64,000 nucleotides of DNA from Fragum whitleyi (Eukaryota > Mollusca > Bivalvia > Cardiida > Cardiidae), in assembly GCA_948146395.1 (NCBI GenBank), contig OX411559.1:25618710-25682709 (forward strand). The letters run 5' to 3'. A program made the translations under genes and the position numbers. The notes below the pieces were generated by a model. That model was not told where the DNA came from, made no database searches, and worked only from the letters and a program-made list of their open reading frames with translations. Of the stretch, positions 25,301-36,119 are shown piece by piece. How positions within the stretch are numbered: the stretch's first letter is position 1; every line of letters starts with the position of its first letter.

Positions 25301-26406
25301 TTTCAAACTATTTTGGTCTATTAACTTAATGAGGTCACAATCATTGATTATTTCGGAGGTTTCCCATGAAAAGTTACGAAATTAGACTTTATGCTCTCAT
25401 ATTTCGCCTATCTCTCAATAATTGCTATTTTAACTTGTACACAGCTGAAGTCTAATCATCCGCCGATATTTCTTCCAGTTGAAGTCATAATTCCAAAAAA
25501 TAAACACACAGCGGGTCCCCAAAGACGACATGTAGTAAGAAAAATGTTGCCTCTGTAGACAGTCGGAATTTCACGGGGTTGACGTAGATGACAGAACTGA
25601 ATTATTTGTGATTGTCGATGTCGACAGACCCATATTCAGATTCTCGCATAAAAATGATCATTTTTGGTGTCGTATTTTCAATAACACATCAAAACAACTT
25701 AGATCGACATACATGCTGACATTCATGTCCACTATTTTTCAAACCACGTGTCATATTGAAAAATAATTCATTGTATATCTGCATGAAGTAATTTCCTATT
25801 GCTCAGTGACCTATACATAAAATGAAATAAGCTTTTAGAAAAGTAACGGATAGATTTTTCATTTTTCATAATCCTCCTTTCGATCCCTGGCTATGTTAGC
25901 AAGATTTTATTTTTTCTAAAATAAAAATCATTCTTGTGAACTCGTGGATATTATTGAAAGTTAACGAAAGATAATGAAAGACAGGCCAACTATGTTTTCC
26001 AATATAAATGCTTTTTTGACTCGTCGAATGTATACTAAGTCACTGAAATTACAAGTAAAAACGTATACGAGATATTCAGTCTGATCACAACCGTTTTTTC
26101 TTGGTTTGTGAGTATTTGAAATCCTACATTAAAACCCTTGAATTATTTTTCGATATGACACGTGGTTTGAAAAATAGTGGACATGAATGTCAGCATGTAT
26201 GTCGTATTAGTTGTTTTGATGTGTTATTGAAAAATACGACACCAAAAAGGATAATTTTTATGCGAGAATCTGAATATGGGTCTGTCGACATCGACAATCA
26301 CAAATAATTCAGTTCTGTCATCTACGACAACCCCGTGAAATTCCGACTGTCTACAGAGGCAACATTTTTCTTACTACATATCGTCTTTGGGTACCCGCTG
26401 TGTGTT

Positions 26407-26437
<31 letters not shown>

Positions 26438-29400
26438 GAATTATGGCTCCAAATTTGAAAGAAATATCGGCGAATGATTAGACTTCAGCTGTGTACAAGT
26501 TAAAATAGCATTTATTGAGAGATAGGCGAAATATGAGAGCATAAAGTCGAATTTCGTAACTTTTCATGCGAAATAACCAATGATTGTGGCCTTATTTGGG
26601 AGGGAAATGAGAAAAGTTTTATTCTATAGAAGCGCTGATCACTTACAGGATCATTTATCTGCTTTAGAATACCAAAGTTTCAATCGTTTATTTACACGAA
26701 TAAATTTATTTGACCTACCGTCTCCTCGGCATAATGTTTCGATGCTATCATCGTTGACTCTCACCCGTCATCGCCACAACCTGTTGTACGGTGTGACTTT
26801 GCTGTCATAAAAGAATTTCTTTCGAGTATAGTTAGCGTCATAAAGGGAACAGCCCCTTTTTTTAAAAAAAAAATGATCTTATTTAGTAATCTTTGATATT
26901 TTCGAAAATGAATTTCCTAAGCACGCAATTTGCTTTGTAAAAGAACGCCTGTGTTTCAGCTTTTCAACTATTTCAATGAATGTTGTCATAAGTTTCATGG
27001 AAGTTATGAATATCCATTTTGATTTTATCTAATGCTAAATAATGTGTATTTGCTTACGTTTAAAACGCGCCAACCAGCTTTTGACAAAGGCGTTTTCTAC
27101 AGCGTTGTTGACATGAACCAAATGAGCTCCGTGTTGAGTGCAGAATTGCTAAAAAAAAGTACAACCGTATAGAATTAAACCAAACTTTAAATTCAAGCGT
27201 TGAATTTTATTAATTTATTTGAATATTTGATTCAATGTACTTGTCCAAGAAAAAAAATACTCACTAAACGATTGACGCTCATTTAACCGCGATTTGATTG
27301 CATGCTGTTTATTGACATATCATCACGTGCTACGCTAGAATTATTTGCGAATTATCCTCGTTAAAGATCATGACTAACTTTAACAGTGTTAGCCAAGGTT
27401 TCTCGATGGTTTCATCGGGAAACCTCGGTTAACATTTTGAAAGATCATGACTTCCGAAATGTTGCGGAACTATTACGGGACAACATCCTTAGTGTACAAA
27501 CATATAAATTCAGAAACCACAGCCTTCTCATTCAAGATAAATACAAAAATTTTAAAAATAGAAAGAAAATGGCGTATGTCCTTGCCTCAGCCACAACATA
27601 TTCCTCTAACTCTGTTCCGAACAAGTAGCAGGAGTTTTGGAATGGTACCCAACTATCGGGACAGTCGGGACATTCGCAGTGGGTACCAGTATATATGACA
27701 CCTTAAAGGAATAAAATATGAGTTATGTATTGTCCATATGTTCGCTCCCTTTTGGCGTTTGCCAATTTCGAAATATTTACAGACGTTCATGTGCGTAAAA
27801 ATTGAAAATAAATTGCAAAATATTAAAGAAAACATTTTAACAAGCAATTCCTCCTTTTTTTGTTTTACTAATTGCATATATTGCATTTTTGTAGAATTGA
27901 TTTTTATCTCTATTGTCAATTTAATTGTCATTTATTAAGGTTTTCCTGTAGAACTGATCAGATATGTTAGTATCTGATGTTGAAGTGAGATGTTTGCCGC
28001 GTTTTATAACACCATCAGTCCTAGTTACCAAGTTTTTTTTAAAGCAATATACAGTATATATCGACGATCCAATGCTAGGCTATCGAAATATAAATAAACT
28101 CTCGCATGAGAATATTGTTTTAGGGGTGGAAACCGTCGTATGGCATGGCTGTTGGATAGCCGTTATTGTGAGTGGCATTTGTAACAAAACAACAAAATAC
28201 AGCGTATATATTACAATCTATCATTATATATATACAATATCATCTTCAACTGGTAGCTGTTATATTTTACTCTTACTCTGAATTACAGCTATACCTCACA
28301 AGCGTTCAGATATCGTCATGTCCAAAGAACGCTCATTTAGCCATACTAAGTTTTATAGCCCAAATAACTTTCTTGGGGAGCTACAGGCTGTTAAAATGCG
28401 TCATTTTCAATATACATTTAACTAGGTCAAAACATACAAGGAGGTGACCTATAATACATTATGAGCCAAATGAGCTAACTATACACTGAAACGAACTTCT
28501 AAACGTCCACCTTGTATTTGCCACATTTTAACATCTAATTAACTTTCTTTTATGGTTAATGAAAGGCCATTCAATTTGGCGTATTCTTAGAGAAGATTGG
28601 TTTCGAATTTTTGTCCTGTGTGACTGTAGCAAACGGTCAAACAGAAGAACCCTCTTTTGCGAAAGTCACAAAAGTTGCGCATTTTTTTAAAATTTCAAAT
28701 TTCGATCTAAGAAATGCTCGGAAATAAATCCGATAAGTGACAAACTTCGACGGCTATTGCGTGTTAGATATCAAATTAGAAAAAAATACTATTGTAGTTG
28801 TTCTGTTTCTCACACGAGTATAAAATGTTAAAGTTACCCCACCCACCAATGTTAATTTTGAAATCAGGGGTACCCTTGAATCCTCTTTGAATGAGCTGCT
28901 TTCCTAATAGTTTTTCCGGTCGATGTTAATTGATCATTCTCCCTGATTGATTTGTCTATTACAATTCGATCACTTTCCATTTCAGATACCACGGAAAATA
29001 TTACTTTTTTAGCAAAATCCCAGTGGCCGTTTAGAAGTTCGTTTCAGTAGAGAATGTTGTGTAGAAATTACAAATGAATAAAAAGATAGTGATATTTACT
29101 GAAAAGAAATATAAGACTTTCAAACCTCTCCATTTCGATTGAAATTGAAAATGAAATTTTAACACGTGTTCTATTGATAAGAGAGAAGAACGTGATAAAG
29201 CCTACATCAACACCTTTGTACTGCGTGAAATCCTTTCTTCTATTGGTTTTTCAGCTATATATATGTTTGAGTAACCGTGTTTAGAATAAACATCTTATTC
29301 GTATTAGTTTTATTTTAAATTTGAAACGAACCCCGTTTGATATTAGCCATGATTAATGCCCGGAGCTGCACTTAAGGTTAAGGGAAATCAGCTTTTATCT

Positions 29401-30381
29401 TAAATAACCTACTTCTAAGGAGAGTCGGCATAAAACACTTGAGACCTTTAATCGTTGATTGGTAACCAAATCCTCGTAACTTCAGCTTTAGGTACGAGGC
29501 CCTGGTAACCAAACGATGAAATGTGTTCACGCTCTCAAAGCACGTGAATCTTTTAGGTTTTAGGATACATTTATTTGCAGGCGTAAACGATGATTACTGA
29601 CTAAAATTCGAAAGTACCCAAACTATTGAAAAGTAAACTCACCAATTTACGTCATGGTTAAGCCCCGCCCTGTCAGTTCATTAATTACGCAGAATACAAC
29701 ATTATGTAAATATATCGACATGCATTGGATTTGACAAAAAGAACATCGTTCTACATCCTTGCCGAAATTTGATACGGACATTTCATCTAAAGCATACATG
29801 GCCAGACATTCTACAATCTTCTTTTTGTAGCTACGAATTAAGAATGTTCATATACTCAGCAAAAAAGAAAGTATCATTTGCATTCGCAAATATCTTTTAC
29901 GTCTGTTTGGTCAAATGATCAAGTAAGATAGCAATATATTTGCAGTGCTTATTCTGTCGAAAATTAATTTTCTACTAAATAAATGAATAGAGGGCAGTTT
30001 CGTCAGATTCAGAACTGTATGGACCAAATTCAGTCGACTTTCACCGAATGTCCTATATTGACATACGCCCGTCACAACCCAAAATATATTAGCGCTTGTT
30101 TTTTTTCTGTTGCACAGCTCATTGGCTATCTATAGTATTTCGTGCCAATGTTGCTTTACTTATCATATTTTTCTATCATATAAATAATGACATGTGTATT
30201 AGTTTATAGTTCCGCAAAAAAGAGTGATGTTCGAGAAACCGTTATCTCCTATCATTTTCAGTGTAAAATTGATCTTTGATCACTCACCTGAAATTGCAGG
30301 TTTATACCAGTATTTCTGTCCTTAACGGTTTTATACACTCCCTTATGATACATGTACCAAGACAATCGGCATTTTAAATTC
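22267..30381 (-). CDS. C-type lectin domain protein, 4 exons found, 5' exon missing
   Basis: Minus-strand exons are 30288-30381, 27058-27148, 25199-25285 and 22267-22397. Phases (2 in, then 0, 1, 1) join without a stop into about 133 residues ending V-C-E-K-G and TAA. In order: C-R-L-S-W (first Cys and Trp), F-C-T-Q-H-G-A-H-L-V, W-M-G-L-T-D and E-G-I-W-M-W (the WIGL region), then W-E-P-G-Q-P-N, E-N-C, W-N-D and C-E. These are the calcium/sugar ligands and the two core disulfides of the C-type lectin fold. The sugar triplet is Q-P-N rather than E-P-N or Q-P-D. The partner of the N-terminal Cys is replaced by Val (G-V-Y-K). A signal-peptide exon leaving in phase 2 should lie upstream (above 30381); none was recognised. 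Probably a secreted lectin. Sugar preference cannot be told. Confidence 0.82.
22450..22820 (+). mobile_element. F1 element near the lectin terminal exon
   Basis: TTACAGTTAAGATCATTGCG starts it and GTCAATTTCACGGTGTTGTT ends it. Most of the body is present, with a shortened central GGAGGTA...TTACCTC hairpin. Confidence 0.7.
23968..24796. repeat. Dispersed repeat with inverted ends and units of about 175 bp
   Basis: The ends CTCGACTATTCTAG and CTACGAATAGTCGAG are inverted. Inside, AATCTTTGTCTAGAGGCTGA recurs at about 24073, 24248 and 24424, each followed by CAGAAGCATGTG.AA.GTTTC. GACGCCGACGCC lies near the right end. The organisation resembles abundant bivalve repeats (recollection). Confidence 0.6.
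25199..25285 (-). CDS. C-type lectin exon (WIGL region), tandem acceptor
   Basis: The donor is ACCG|GTAAGT. The acceptor is TTGTAGCAG, so the exon can begin at 25285 or 25282. The reading is H-W-W-M-G-L-T-D-R-L-V-E-G-I-W-M-W-E-D, ending S-F-T. Either acceptor keeps frame with the preceding single base. A foldback arm starts about 47 bases upstream in the intron. Confidence 0.85.
25332..26592. mobile_element. Large foldback element (arms about 440-450 bp)
   Basis: The left arm 25332-25770 and right arm 26139-26592 are near-complementary over their length, for example ACATGAATGTCAGCATGTAT versus its complement. The spacer is about 370 bases. The right arm carries a T run of nearly 30 bases at about 26408-26437 that the left arm lacks. 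No protein is encoded. Confidence 0.85.
27058..27148 (-). CDS. C-type lectin exon (helix 1-2 region)
   Basis: Acceptor TTTTTTTTAG, donor AAAC|GTAAGC. The 91 bases read F-C-T-Q-H-G-A-H-L-V-H-V-N-N-A-V-E-N-A-F-V, the classic 'C...GA.LV....EN.F' block. It leaves one base (C) for the next exon. Confidence 0.85.
27365..27483. mobile_element. F3 hairpin MITE, 5'-truncated
   Basis: ACTTTAACAGTGTTAGCCAAG opens it and GTTGCGGAACTATTACGGGA closes it, around a TTTC.CGATGGTTTCATCGGGAAA loop. The left end is missing. Confidence 0.6.
27490..30250. other. C-type lectin intron, no further exon seen
   Basis: AT-rich intronic sequence. A small inverted repeat GATTGGTAACCAAA/TGGTAACCAAAC lies near 29457-29514. 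Open frames at 27738-28447 lack recognisable domains or matching splice phases. Confidence 0.4.
30288..30381 (-). CDS. C-type lectin exon (N-terminal part of CRD)
   Basis: Acceptor TTTACCCCCTAG, donor TTTCAG|GTGAGT. The 94 bases enter in phase 2 and leave in phase 0. It reads N-L-K-C-R-L-S-W-Y-M-Y ... L-Q-F-Q, then joins Q-F-C-T-Q-H-G. The C-x-x-x-W-x-x-Y spacing matches CRD starts. The second Cys expected at 'CYK' is Val. Confidence 0.62.
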
Positions 30382-30605
30382 CTAGGGGGTAAATAAAACC
30401 TTATGCTGTCACTGTTACATTGTTTGTTGCATTGAAAAATTAGTACTTTACAAGGGACACATTCTGGAGGACCATTCTCGGTAATGAGCAAGACCATTTT
30501 GAACACAAATCACATCTTCTTAATTTTTTCCTTGGATATCGAGAATTAACGGTAGATAATCATTTGATAAACTCGCCGACTAGCCATTGAAATGACAAAA
30601 TAATT

Positions 30606-30668
30606 ATACCCTATTCGGAAAATCACTCGACCATTTCCGTAAACTGCAACAGACCTCCGATGTATGTA
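30606..30668 (+). pseudogene. Decayed copy of the 60049-60210 exon
   Basis: CATTTCCGTAAACTGCAACA followed by GACCTCCGAT|GTATGT aligns with TTTTCCGTAAACTGGAAAG and TACCTCGGAC|GTAAGT at 60182-60217. The peptide F-G-K-S-L-D-H-F-R-K-L-Q-Q-T-S-D corresponds to F-G-T-S-L-G-L-F-R-K-L-E-S-T-S-D. Upstream the frame shifts by one base and has a TGA, and no leader ATG remains. It lies opposite the lectin gene, just upstream of its first recognised exon. The parent family is not recognised. Confidence 0.55.
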
Positions 30669-30767
30669 AGGCGGATGGGTATGTAACAAAATCGTGCATT
30701 TTGTTAAGCGGAAAAGTGTAAGAAAAATTAGCAGTGTAGATTTATTATATTAAATAATGGTTGAAAA

Positions 30768-30833
30768 ATCTTAATTTTTGAGAATGACGATTCATTCTCA
30801 AAAATTAAGACTTTTTCAGCCGTTATTTAAGAA
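30768..30833. repeat. Perfect hairpin around GAATGACGATTCATTC
   Basis: AATCTTAATTTTTGAGAATG and CATTCTCAAAAATTAAGACT pair with a short loop; flanks extend the pairing. Confidence 0.6.
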
Positions 30834-30888
30834 TCTAAAGATATTTATATTAGGATACAATGGTTTCACGTAAGTGACTTAAACGAGT

Positions 30889-32180
30889 AGCGTTGGTAAC
30901 TGCGGACAGATAACATAGTCGAATTTTCGACTTTCTTAAAATCTCACAATAATTTCTGAGATTTATATTTGAAGTGCGGGAATTAGCGAACACGCAATGA
31001 AAAGGGTCTGAAGCTCGCGCATTTGACGTCGTGACGTCATTAAGGGGCCAACCCCTTTTTGACCCGCCAAAATCAATATTTGCAAATATTTTCTGAATTA
31101 GTCGGCCGATTTTCCCGAAAAAACTTTCATTTTGAAAGTCCAAGAACGCCCGAGCTATTCGTTTAATTTCTGTGCGCATTCAAATAGAAAAATAGGCCCG
31201 AAACGCTAATCTTTTCGCGAATTTTAAGATTTGACCTTCCTTTTTTCATTTCATTTTTTGTAAATAAGTAGAAATTTCTCAAAATTTCGTCCGGTGACCT
31301 ATGCTGACTTTTTGTTATTTTGTAGCGAAAAGAATATGCTTTGCATTAATCAAATAAAAATGATATGCTTTCGGGTTAGATTTTTTATTAAATTCGATTT
31401 TGTGAAGTTGTTGGAACAGTTTTCGTCGAATGCGACGTCGCACTAAAACAATCTGCACTATACTTATTTGGCGTTAATCTCCGTGCAATAACTTATTGTA
31501 AAATATTTGAAATTTAGGTTTATCGTAAAATATAGGGTTCAAAAGTATTAAATCTGAATGTGTTTTTACGAAATAAAAAAATCACTTAAATTTTTATCCA
31601 TTTAAAAAGACGGCTTTTGTGAACATTTATCGCGACGTTGAAATATCCTCTAATTTGCATTATCTTCGCGGAATCGAATTTTACAAAAAATCTATCCCGA
31701 AGACACATGTTTTTTATTTCAGATTTCTTCAGCGGAATGGTTTGGAAGCAACATATCTAAATTTCAGCATAGGTCACCGGCCCAATTTTCGAGAAAAAAG
31801 GCAATATTTCCAGTGACTGTACTCGAAAACAGCAACGCAGAATGCATTAACATTTAATGCGTTACACTTAATTGTATTTCCTATACTTATATCCTCATAT
31901 CAATGGAACATAAGATCAGGCGTCTTTAAACGAAGCAAATGGCGTTTTCGGGATGAAAATCTGTTTATTATTTCCGAAAAAATGGACAATTACTGATTTT
32001 GGCCCCTAAAAAAGGGGTCGGCCCCTTGATGACGTCATGACGTCAACTCAACGTTAAAAAACTCCTTTTTTTTGACCGAAATATGAAAGCGGGTACTTCA
32101 AAGTACAGTTTTATCGCATTAGGTATGACTTGCAGACAATTTAAAATTTGGACCTAAAATGGCCGTCTATGTGTTACCTT
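30889..32180 (+). mobile_element. F5 element, full-length copy
   Basis: It starts GGTAACTGCGGACAGATAAC and ends TATGTGTTACCTTAA. Its body matches 2387-3662 in reverse and 10617-11660 directly. The open frames at 30850-31179 (-) and 31619-31816 (+) lie within it and are not genes. Confidence 0.65.
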
Positions 32181-32771
32181 AAACCGACGTCATCGAGTTA
32201 TCCAAGGTTTCCCGGAATTTTTAAAAATAGTCCGTCTATGTACATCCGAGGTTGATCGTGAGATTGGCCGAGTGGTGTTCCGAATGAGTTATATCCCGTT
32301 TTCGTTCATTACACCTTGTTTAACATTATCTATGCAGAGCAAATTTGGTGACGTCATCATGTCCGTTGCATGGCAATCACGTGCAAAAGTGACGTTCTAT
32401 AAAATAGTTTTCCTATTTTTTCACATTTTGTCTCATTGTTTGCATTAAAAATAGAATAATCGTTTGTTTATCGAGTAAGATCGAGTGATTTTTCATCAAA
32501 ACAAAAGCTATATTTTCACGAGTGGCGGTGCCAAGAGTGAAAATATAGGATGTGTTGTTCACTTAATGAAATATTAATCGATATTACACCGAAATAAACG
32601 ATTAATCTCTATTTCTCAGCCAACAGAAATATTAGCAGTATCTACCGAAACATGTTTTATTCGAGTGTATTTGTTAAGTATATCTGCATCTCATTGACGA
32701 GGTTGAGGTACTTTTAAAATCGAAGAAATATAAATCATTTATTATGATGAATTGTTTATACCCTGATACAT

Positions 32772-33615
32772 GTACAGTTGGTTACATCATGAAATTGACA
32801 TTAATCTCAAGCAAGACCATTCTAAATCGCTCACTCAGCGCTCCATTCACGTTCCAAACACTCACTCAAACCATTCATAGCGTTCCAAAATCACAACAAA
32901 CGATAAAATCAACAACTACATACATTCTAAATAAACATGGCTAGTAAAAACGCGATTTCACCGATACGCGTAATTGAAATCATAAGCGGCTGATAGGTTC
33001 TTTAAGAAAAGGGAAGTTATTTATAGAACTTGAATGCATATTTTTTTAAGGGAAGGGGGTCATCCTGAACAAAACTTGTTATATTTGATTACCTTCTTGG
33101 TTATGAAAGAGCATTGTTTACTTTGTCGTAGCCATCATCCTATTGAAATAACCATTGAACACATGCTCTCCAAGCTAAACCTCATGAAGGCTGATTCATT
33201 TCCTAGGAAGTAAAACTGTATACAACTGTATAATCTAGATCAGATTTTGAAACGGGTCTGCTTGTGACCCGCCATGTAAAAAGGTGTTACAAAATGAACA
33301 AACCTGACTTATTCGATTTACGAGTGCATAAAAAAAGGGCCGTGTTTTAGACAAAAAGTGTAAAACAAATTAAGATTTGTAATTTTGAATATTTGCGGTT
33401 ATTGTCCATCTAACAATCAGTTTTTTAAATCATCCTATCTCTATTAATCTAATGTTGATAACATCGTAAAATTGACGATGTGAATGTTTTTGGAATGATT
33501 TGGAATGAAATTGAAAGAGTGGGATTAGTGAGATCTGTATTGAATGAGAGGCAGGTAATATTATATCGCTGATTTCATTCGCTAATATCTTATTCCCTCC
33601 CTTTTTAAAATACCA
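32772..33615. mobile_element. Two F1 elements (forward, then reverse half)
   Basis: The forward copy at 32772-33110 has CATCATGAAATTGACATTAA. The reverse half at 33449-33610 has AACATCGTAAAATTGACGAT and a degenerate central hairpin ending ATTCCCTCCCTTTTT. Confidence 0.6.
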
Positions 33616-33621
33616 ACAAAA

Positions 33622-33950
33622 TGGTTTATATATATAATACATACTTAGTGTATTATATGAAAAAAAATATCTAACGAGGTTGGGAGAATTGATCATTGTC
33701 GAGGCTATGCCGAGACAATTATTAATTCTCACAACCGAGTTTGATATTTTTTTCATACAATACACTAAGAATGTATTATATTTATCTTATAACCTATATT
33801 CGTCTTGTTTTCGTCGGTGTTTCTATCTGAAATGCAAGTTTCTAAAAATAACCACATTATATCATGTTCTAAAAATAACTATGTGATATCATAAAAAATA
33901 TCATACGGGATGTTATCATACGGATATTTGTATAGTTATAAGATAAAAAA
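33622..33950 (+). mobile_element. F2 hairpin element, complete copy
   Basis: ATATAATACATACTTAGTGT ... GATCATTGTCGAGGC pairs with GAGACAATTATTAATTCTC ... ACACTAAGAATGTATTATAT. A unique tail follows and ends ATCATACGGATATTTGTATAG. The overlapping open frames on both strands at 33430-33886 come from this palindrome. Confidence 0.7.
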
Positions 33951-34552
33951 AGATATAGTTGACCAGCAAGACGATTTCCAATCCACTCAAAGCTATTCAT
34001 TAATGTAACATTTGAATGCAGTTGTGTAGCGTTTTGGTCAAATTCAGAGTGATTTAGAATGATTTCGAGTGGGATAAGTGGTTATTTACTGCAGTACTCT
34101 CAACATACTAATTTTCTTATTTTGTCATATACCACGGTCGAGAAATTACTTTCTTTCGTTATTATTTTATTATGATTTTAAAAAGTCACTTTAGAATCAA
34201 TCTATTGTGTGAAACTGGTTCACGTACCTCATATATTAAAAATCATATCAGAATTAGAATTTGCACGTTGAGATGGGAAAAAACAAAAACAAAACTATGG
34301 TCCTTTTTTATGGCCCGTACATAAATTATTTGAAGGGTTATACCAAAAATCCCTAATGGAATATCGGGTCACTTTTGTTCACGACAAATTTGTTCTTGAC
34401 AATGGTGGTTAATTAACTCTTTCTGAAAAGTGTACGTGAATGCGAATAAGAGTCCAATTGATGAAAGTGTAACCGAAAATGAACTGTTTGTTTTTGACGA
34501 TTTACAACTTTATCGATAAGGAGACTCGATAACACGGTGTTTACATTAAATC

Positions 34553-35944
34553 ATGACAAACGAAACTTACACACCGGGAGTTTCTCTAACAATCGAGGAA
34601 ATAAATCAACAAGAAGTTACTCGACAGATTCCGTTGATTGTGTTTCTGTTCTTGTTAGCAATTTTTGGAACATTTGGAAATATTTTAGTTTTATATGTGT
34701 ACAAAGCAAAGTACGGGCCATCTTCATGTCGAGTTTTTGTTTTGTTCTTATCGATAGTGGACTTATTCTCTGCTTCTCTCGGGATTCCATTCGAGATAGC
34801 ATTTCTTACACGAGAATTTATTTTTAAATCAAATAGCTTGTGTAAGATATCGGTGTTTTTAAACAATTTGCCGACTTTGACTTCAGGGTTTATATTGTTG
34901 GCAATTTCAGTGGATCGGTACAGGAAAATATGCAAACCATTTCAGTGGCAAATAACTCCGAGGACAGCCAAATATGGGTGTATAGTATGTGTCATGACAG
35001 CCCTTGCATTTTCTTGGATCTCACCATTGATATATGGAATACAAATATCGTATAGTGAAAAATATAACCTGAACGTATCTGCGTGTACTGTAACGGATAA
35101 CATGTCAAATACGTATTTTCCACTTATAAACAATGCTAGCTTTGCGGTTTTATTTGTTGGTACACTAGTAGCTTTGTCAGTTATGTATATTTTCATTGGC
35201 ATTCAAATGAAGGTATACGCAAAGCGTAGAATAGAACTAAAATCAGAATATACTTCCGTAAAGTTCCGTAATATTAATCGGGATTTGAACTCCGAAATTC
35301 AGGCTGAGCTTTTACGAATAGATCCAGTTCGAAGGCAAGTCATTACCAGTCCAACGAAAGAGAGTGAAAGTGATGCATTGTTCTGCAGTGAAACGTCAGA
35401 TACAAGACTGAATGGGAGCTGTGAGGAAAATCTTGAAAATAGTGTAATTACTCGAAAAGAAAATGTTGATGAAAACATTGTCGAACGAAGGCCAAAATCG
35501 GAAGGACTGAATATATCTTTATTGCGGAATAATCTGCGAGAAAGTTGGATTTCGAAGAAATTGTTTCATACTGGAAATCGACAAGAGTCGAATTCACTGA
35601 AAAAGTCTCTTTCTGCACCTGCAACCGGAAATCATTTGGATCCGGAAGTAAAAACCAGGAAAAGCGACACAGCACGACAGAAAGCTCACAAAACAGCGGC
35701 GATAATGCTGCGCGTGACGATCGCTTTTGTCATCAGTTACCTCCCTTTATTATGTATTTTACTTATCAGAACTTCAATCAGTGGGTTTGCAGACTCTTTA
35801 AACGACACCGAAAGAACCGTGTATAAGTTTTTCCTGCGATCATATTACTTTAACTGTGCAATTAATCCCGTTATTTACGGAATGTGGGACGGACGATTTA
35901 GAAAGACAATCACAAAGTTTTGGGTCCGGTTTAGGCGGAAATAA
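34553..35944 (+). CDS. Class A (rhodopsin-like) GPCR, single exon
   Basis: 463 residues. TM1 about 26-50 (G-N43), TM2 60-85 (L-S-I-V-D70), TM3 97-120 ending D121-R-Y123, TM4 141-163, TM5 190-221, TM6 382-405, TM7 421-444 with N438-P-V-I-Y442. C97 and C178 form the expected extracellular disulfide. N3, N174, N183 and N194 are glycosylation sequons. The third intracellular loop is very long (about 155 residues, Ser/Thr/Glu rich) and the C-tail is short. TM6 has S-Y-L-P in place of C-W-x-P. V-D-R-Y-R-K-I-C-K-P is typical of lophotrochozoan peptide-receptor-like GPCRs (cholecystokinin/orexin-like in automatic annotations), but the ligand cannot be told. It should signal at the plasma membrane through G proteins. 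The ATG at 34553 gives a usual short extracellular N-terminus. The gene sits inside no operon and faces away from the lectin gene. Confidence 0.93.
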   Translation: MTNETYTPGVSLTIEEINQQEVTRQIPLIVFLFLLAIFGTFGNILVLYVYKAKYGPSSCRVFVLFLSIVDLFSASLGIPFEIAFLTREFIFKSNSLCKISVFLNNLPTLTSGFILLAISVDRYRKICKPFQWQITPRTAKYGCIVCVMTALAFSWISPLIYGIQISYSEKYNLNVSACTVTDNMSNTYFPLINNASFAVLFVGTLVALSVMYIFIGIQMKVYAKRRIELKSEYTSVKFRNINRDLNSEIQAELLRIDPVRRQVITSPTKESESDALFCSETSDTRLNGSCEENLENSVITRKENVDENIVERRPKSEGLNISLLRNNLRESWISKKLFHTGNRQESNSLKKSLSAPATGNHLDPEVKTRKSDTARQKAHKTAAIMLRVTIAFVISYLPLLCILLIRTSISGFADSLNDTERTVYKFFLRSYYFNCAINPVIYGMWDGRFRKTITKFWVRFRRK

Positions 35945-36059
35945 CACTTAACATATTTGTTCTTTTGCGTAAAGTTAGAGAGAATTACGCCGTTAACCCA
36001 CTATCACTCAATGACTTTTTTACGCCTCTCCTTAAAACCGTGGGAAAATATATGTCGAT

Positions 36060-36065
36060 AATAAA
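36060..36065 (+). terminator. Poly(A) signal of the GPCR gene
   Basis: AATAAA 116 bases after the stop. It lies just inside the left edge of duplicated block X. The second copy at about 50058 reads ATCAATAACA and lacks the hexamer. Confidence 0.5.
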
Positions 36066-36119
36066 TAACAACAACAAAATAATGTTCTTGTATTTTTCCA
36101 TATTTCCGTAATACTCTTT

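Noticed and set aside
30850..31179. 109-residue minus-strand frame
   Set aside because: It lies inside the F5 element and is not open in the other F5 copies.
33430..33886. Overlapping frames on both strands
   Set aside because: They are produced by the F1 and F2 palindromes.
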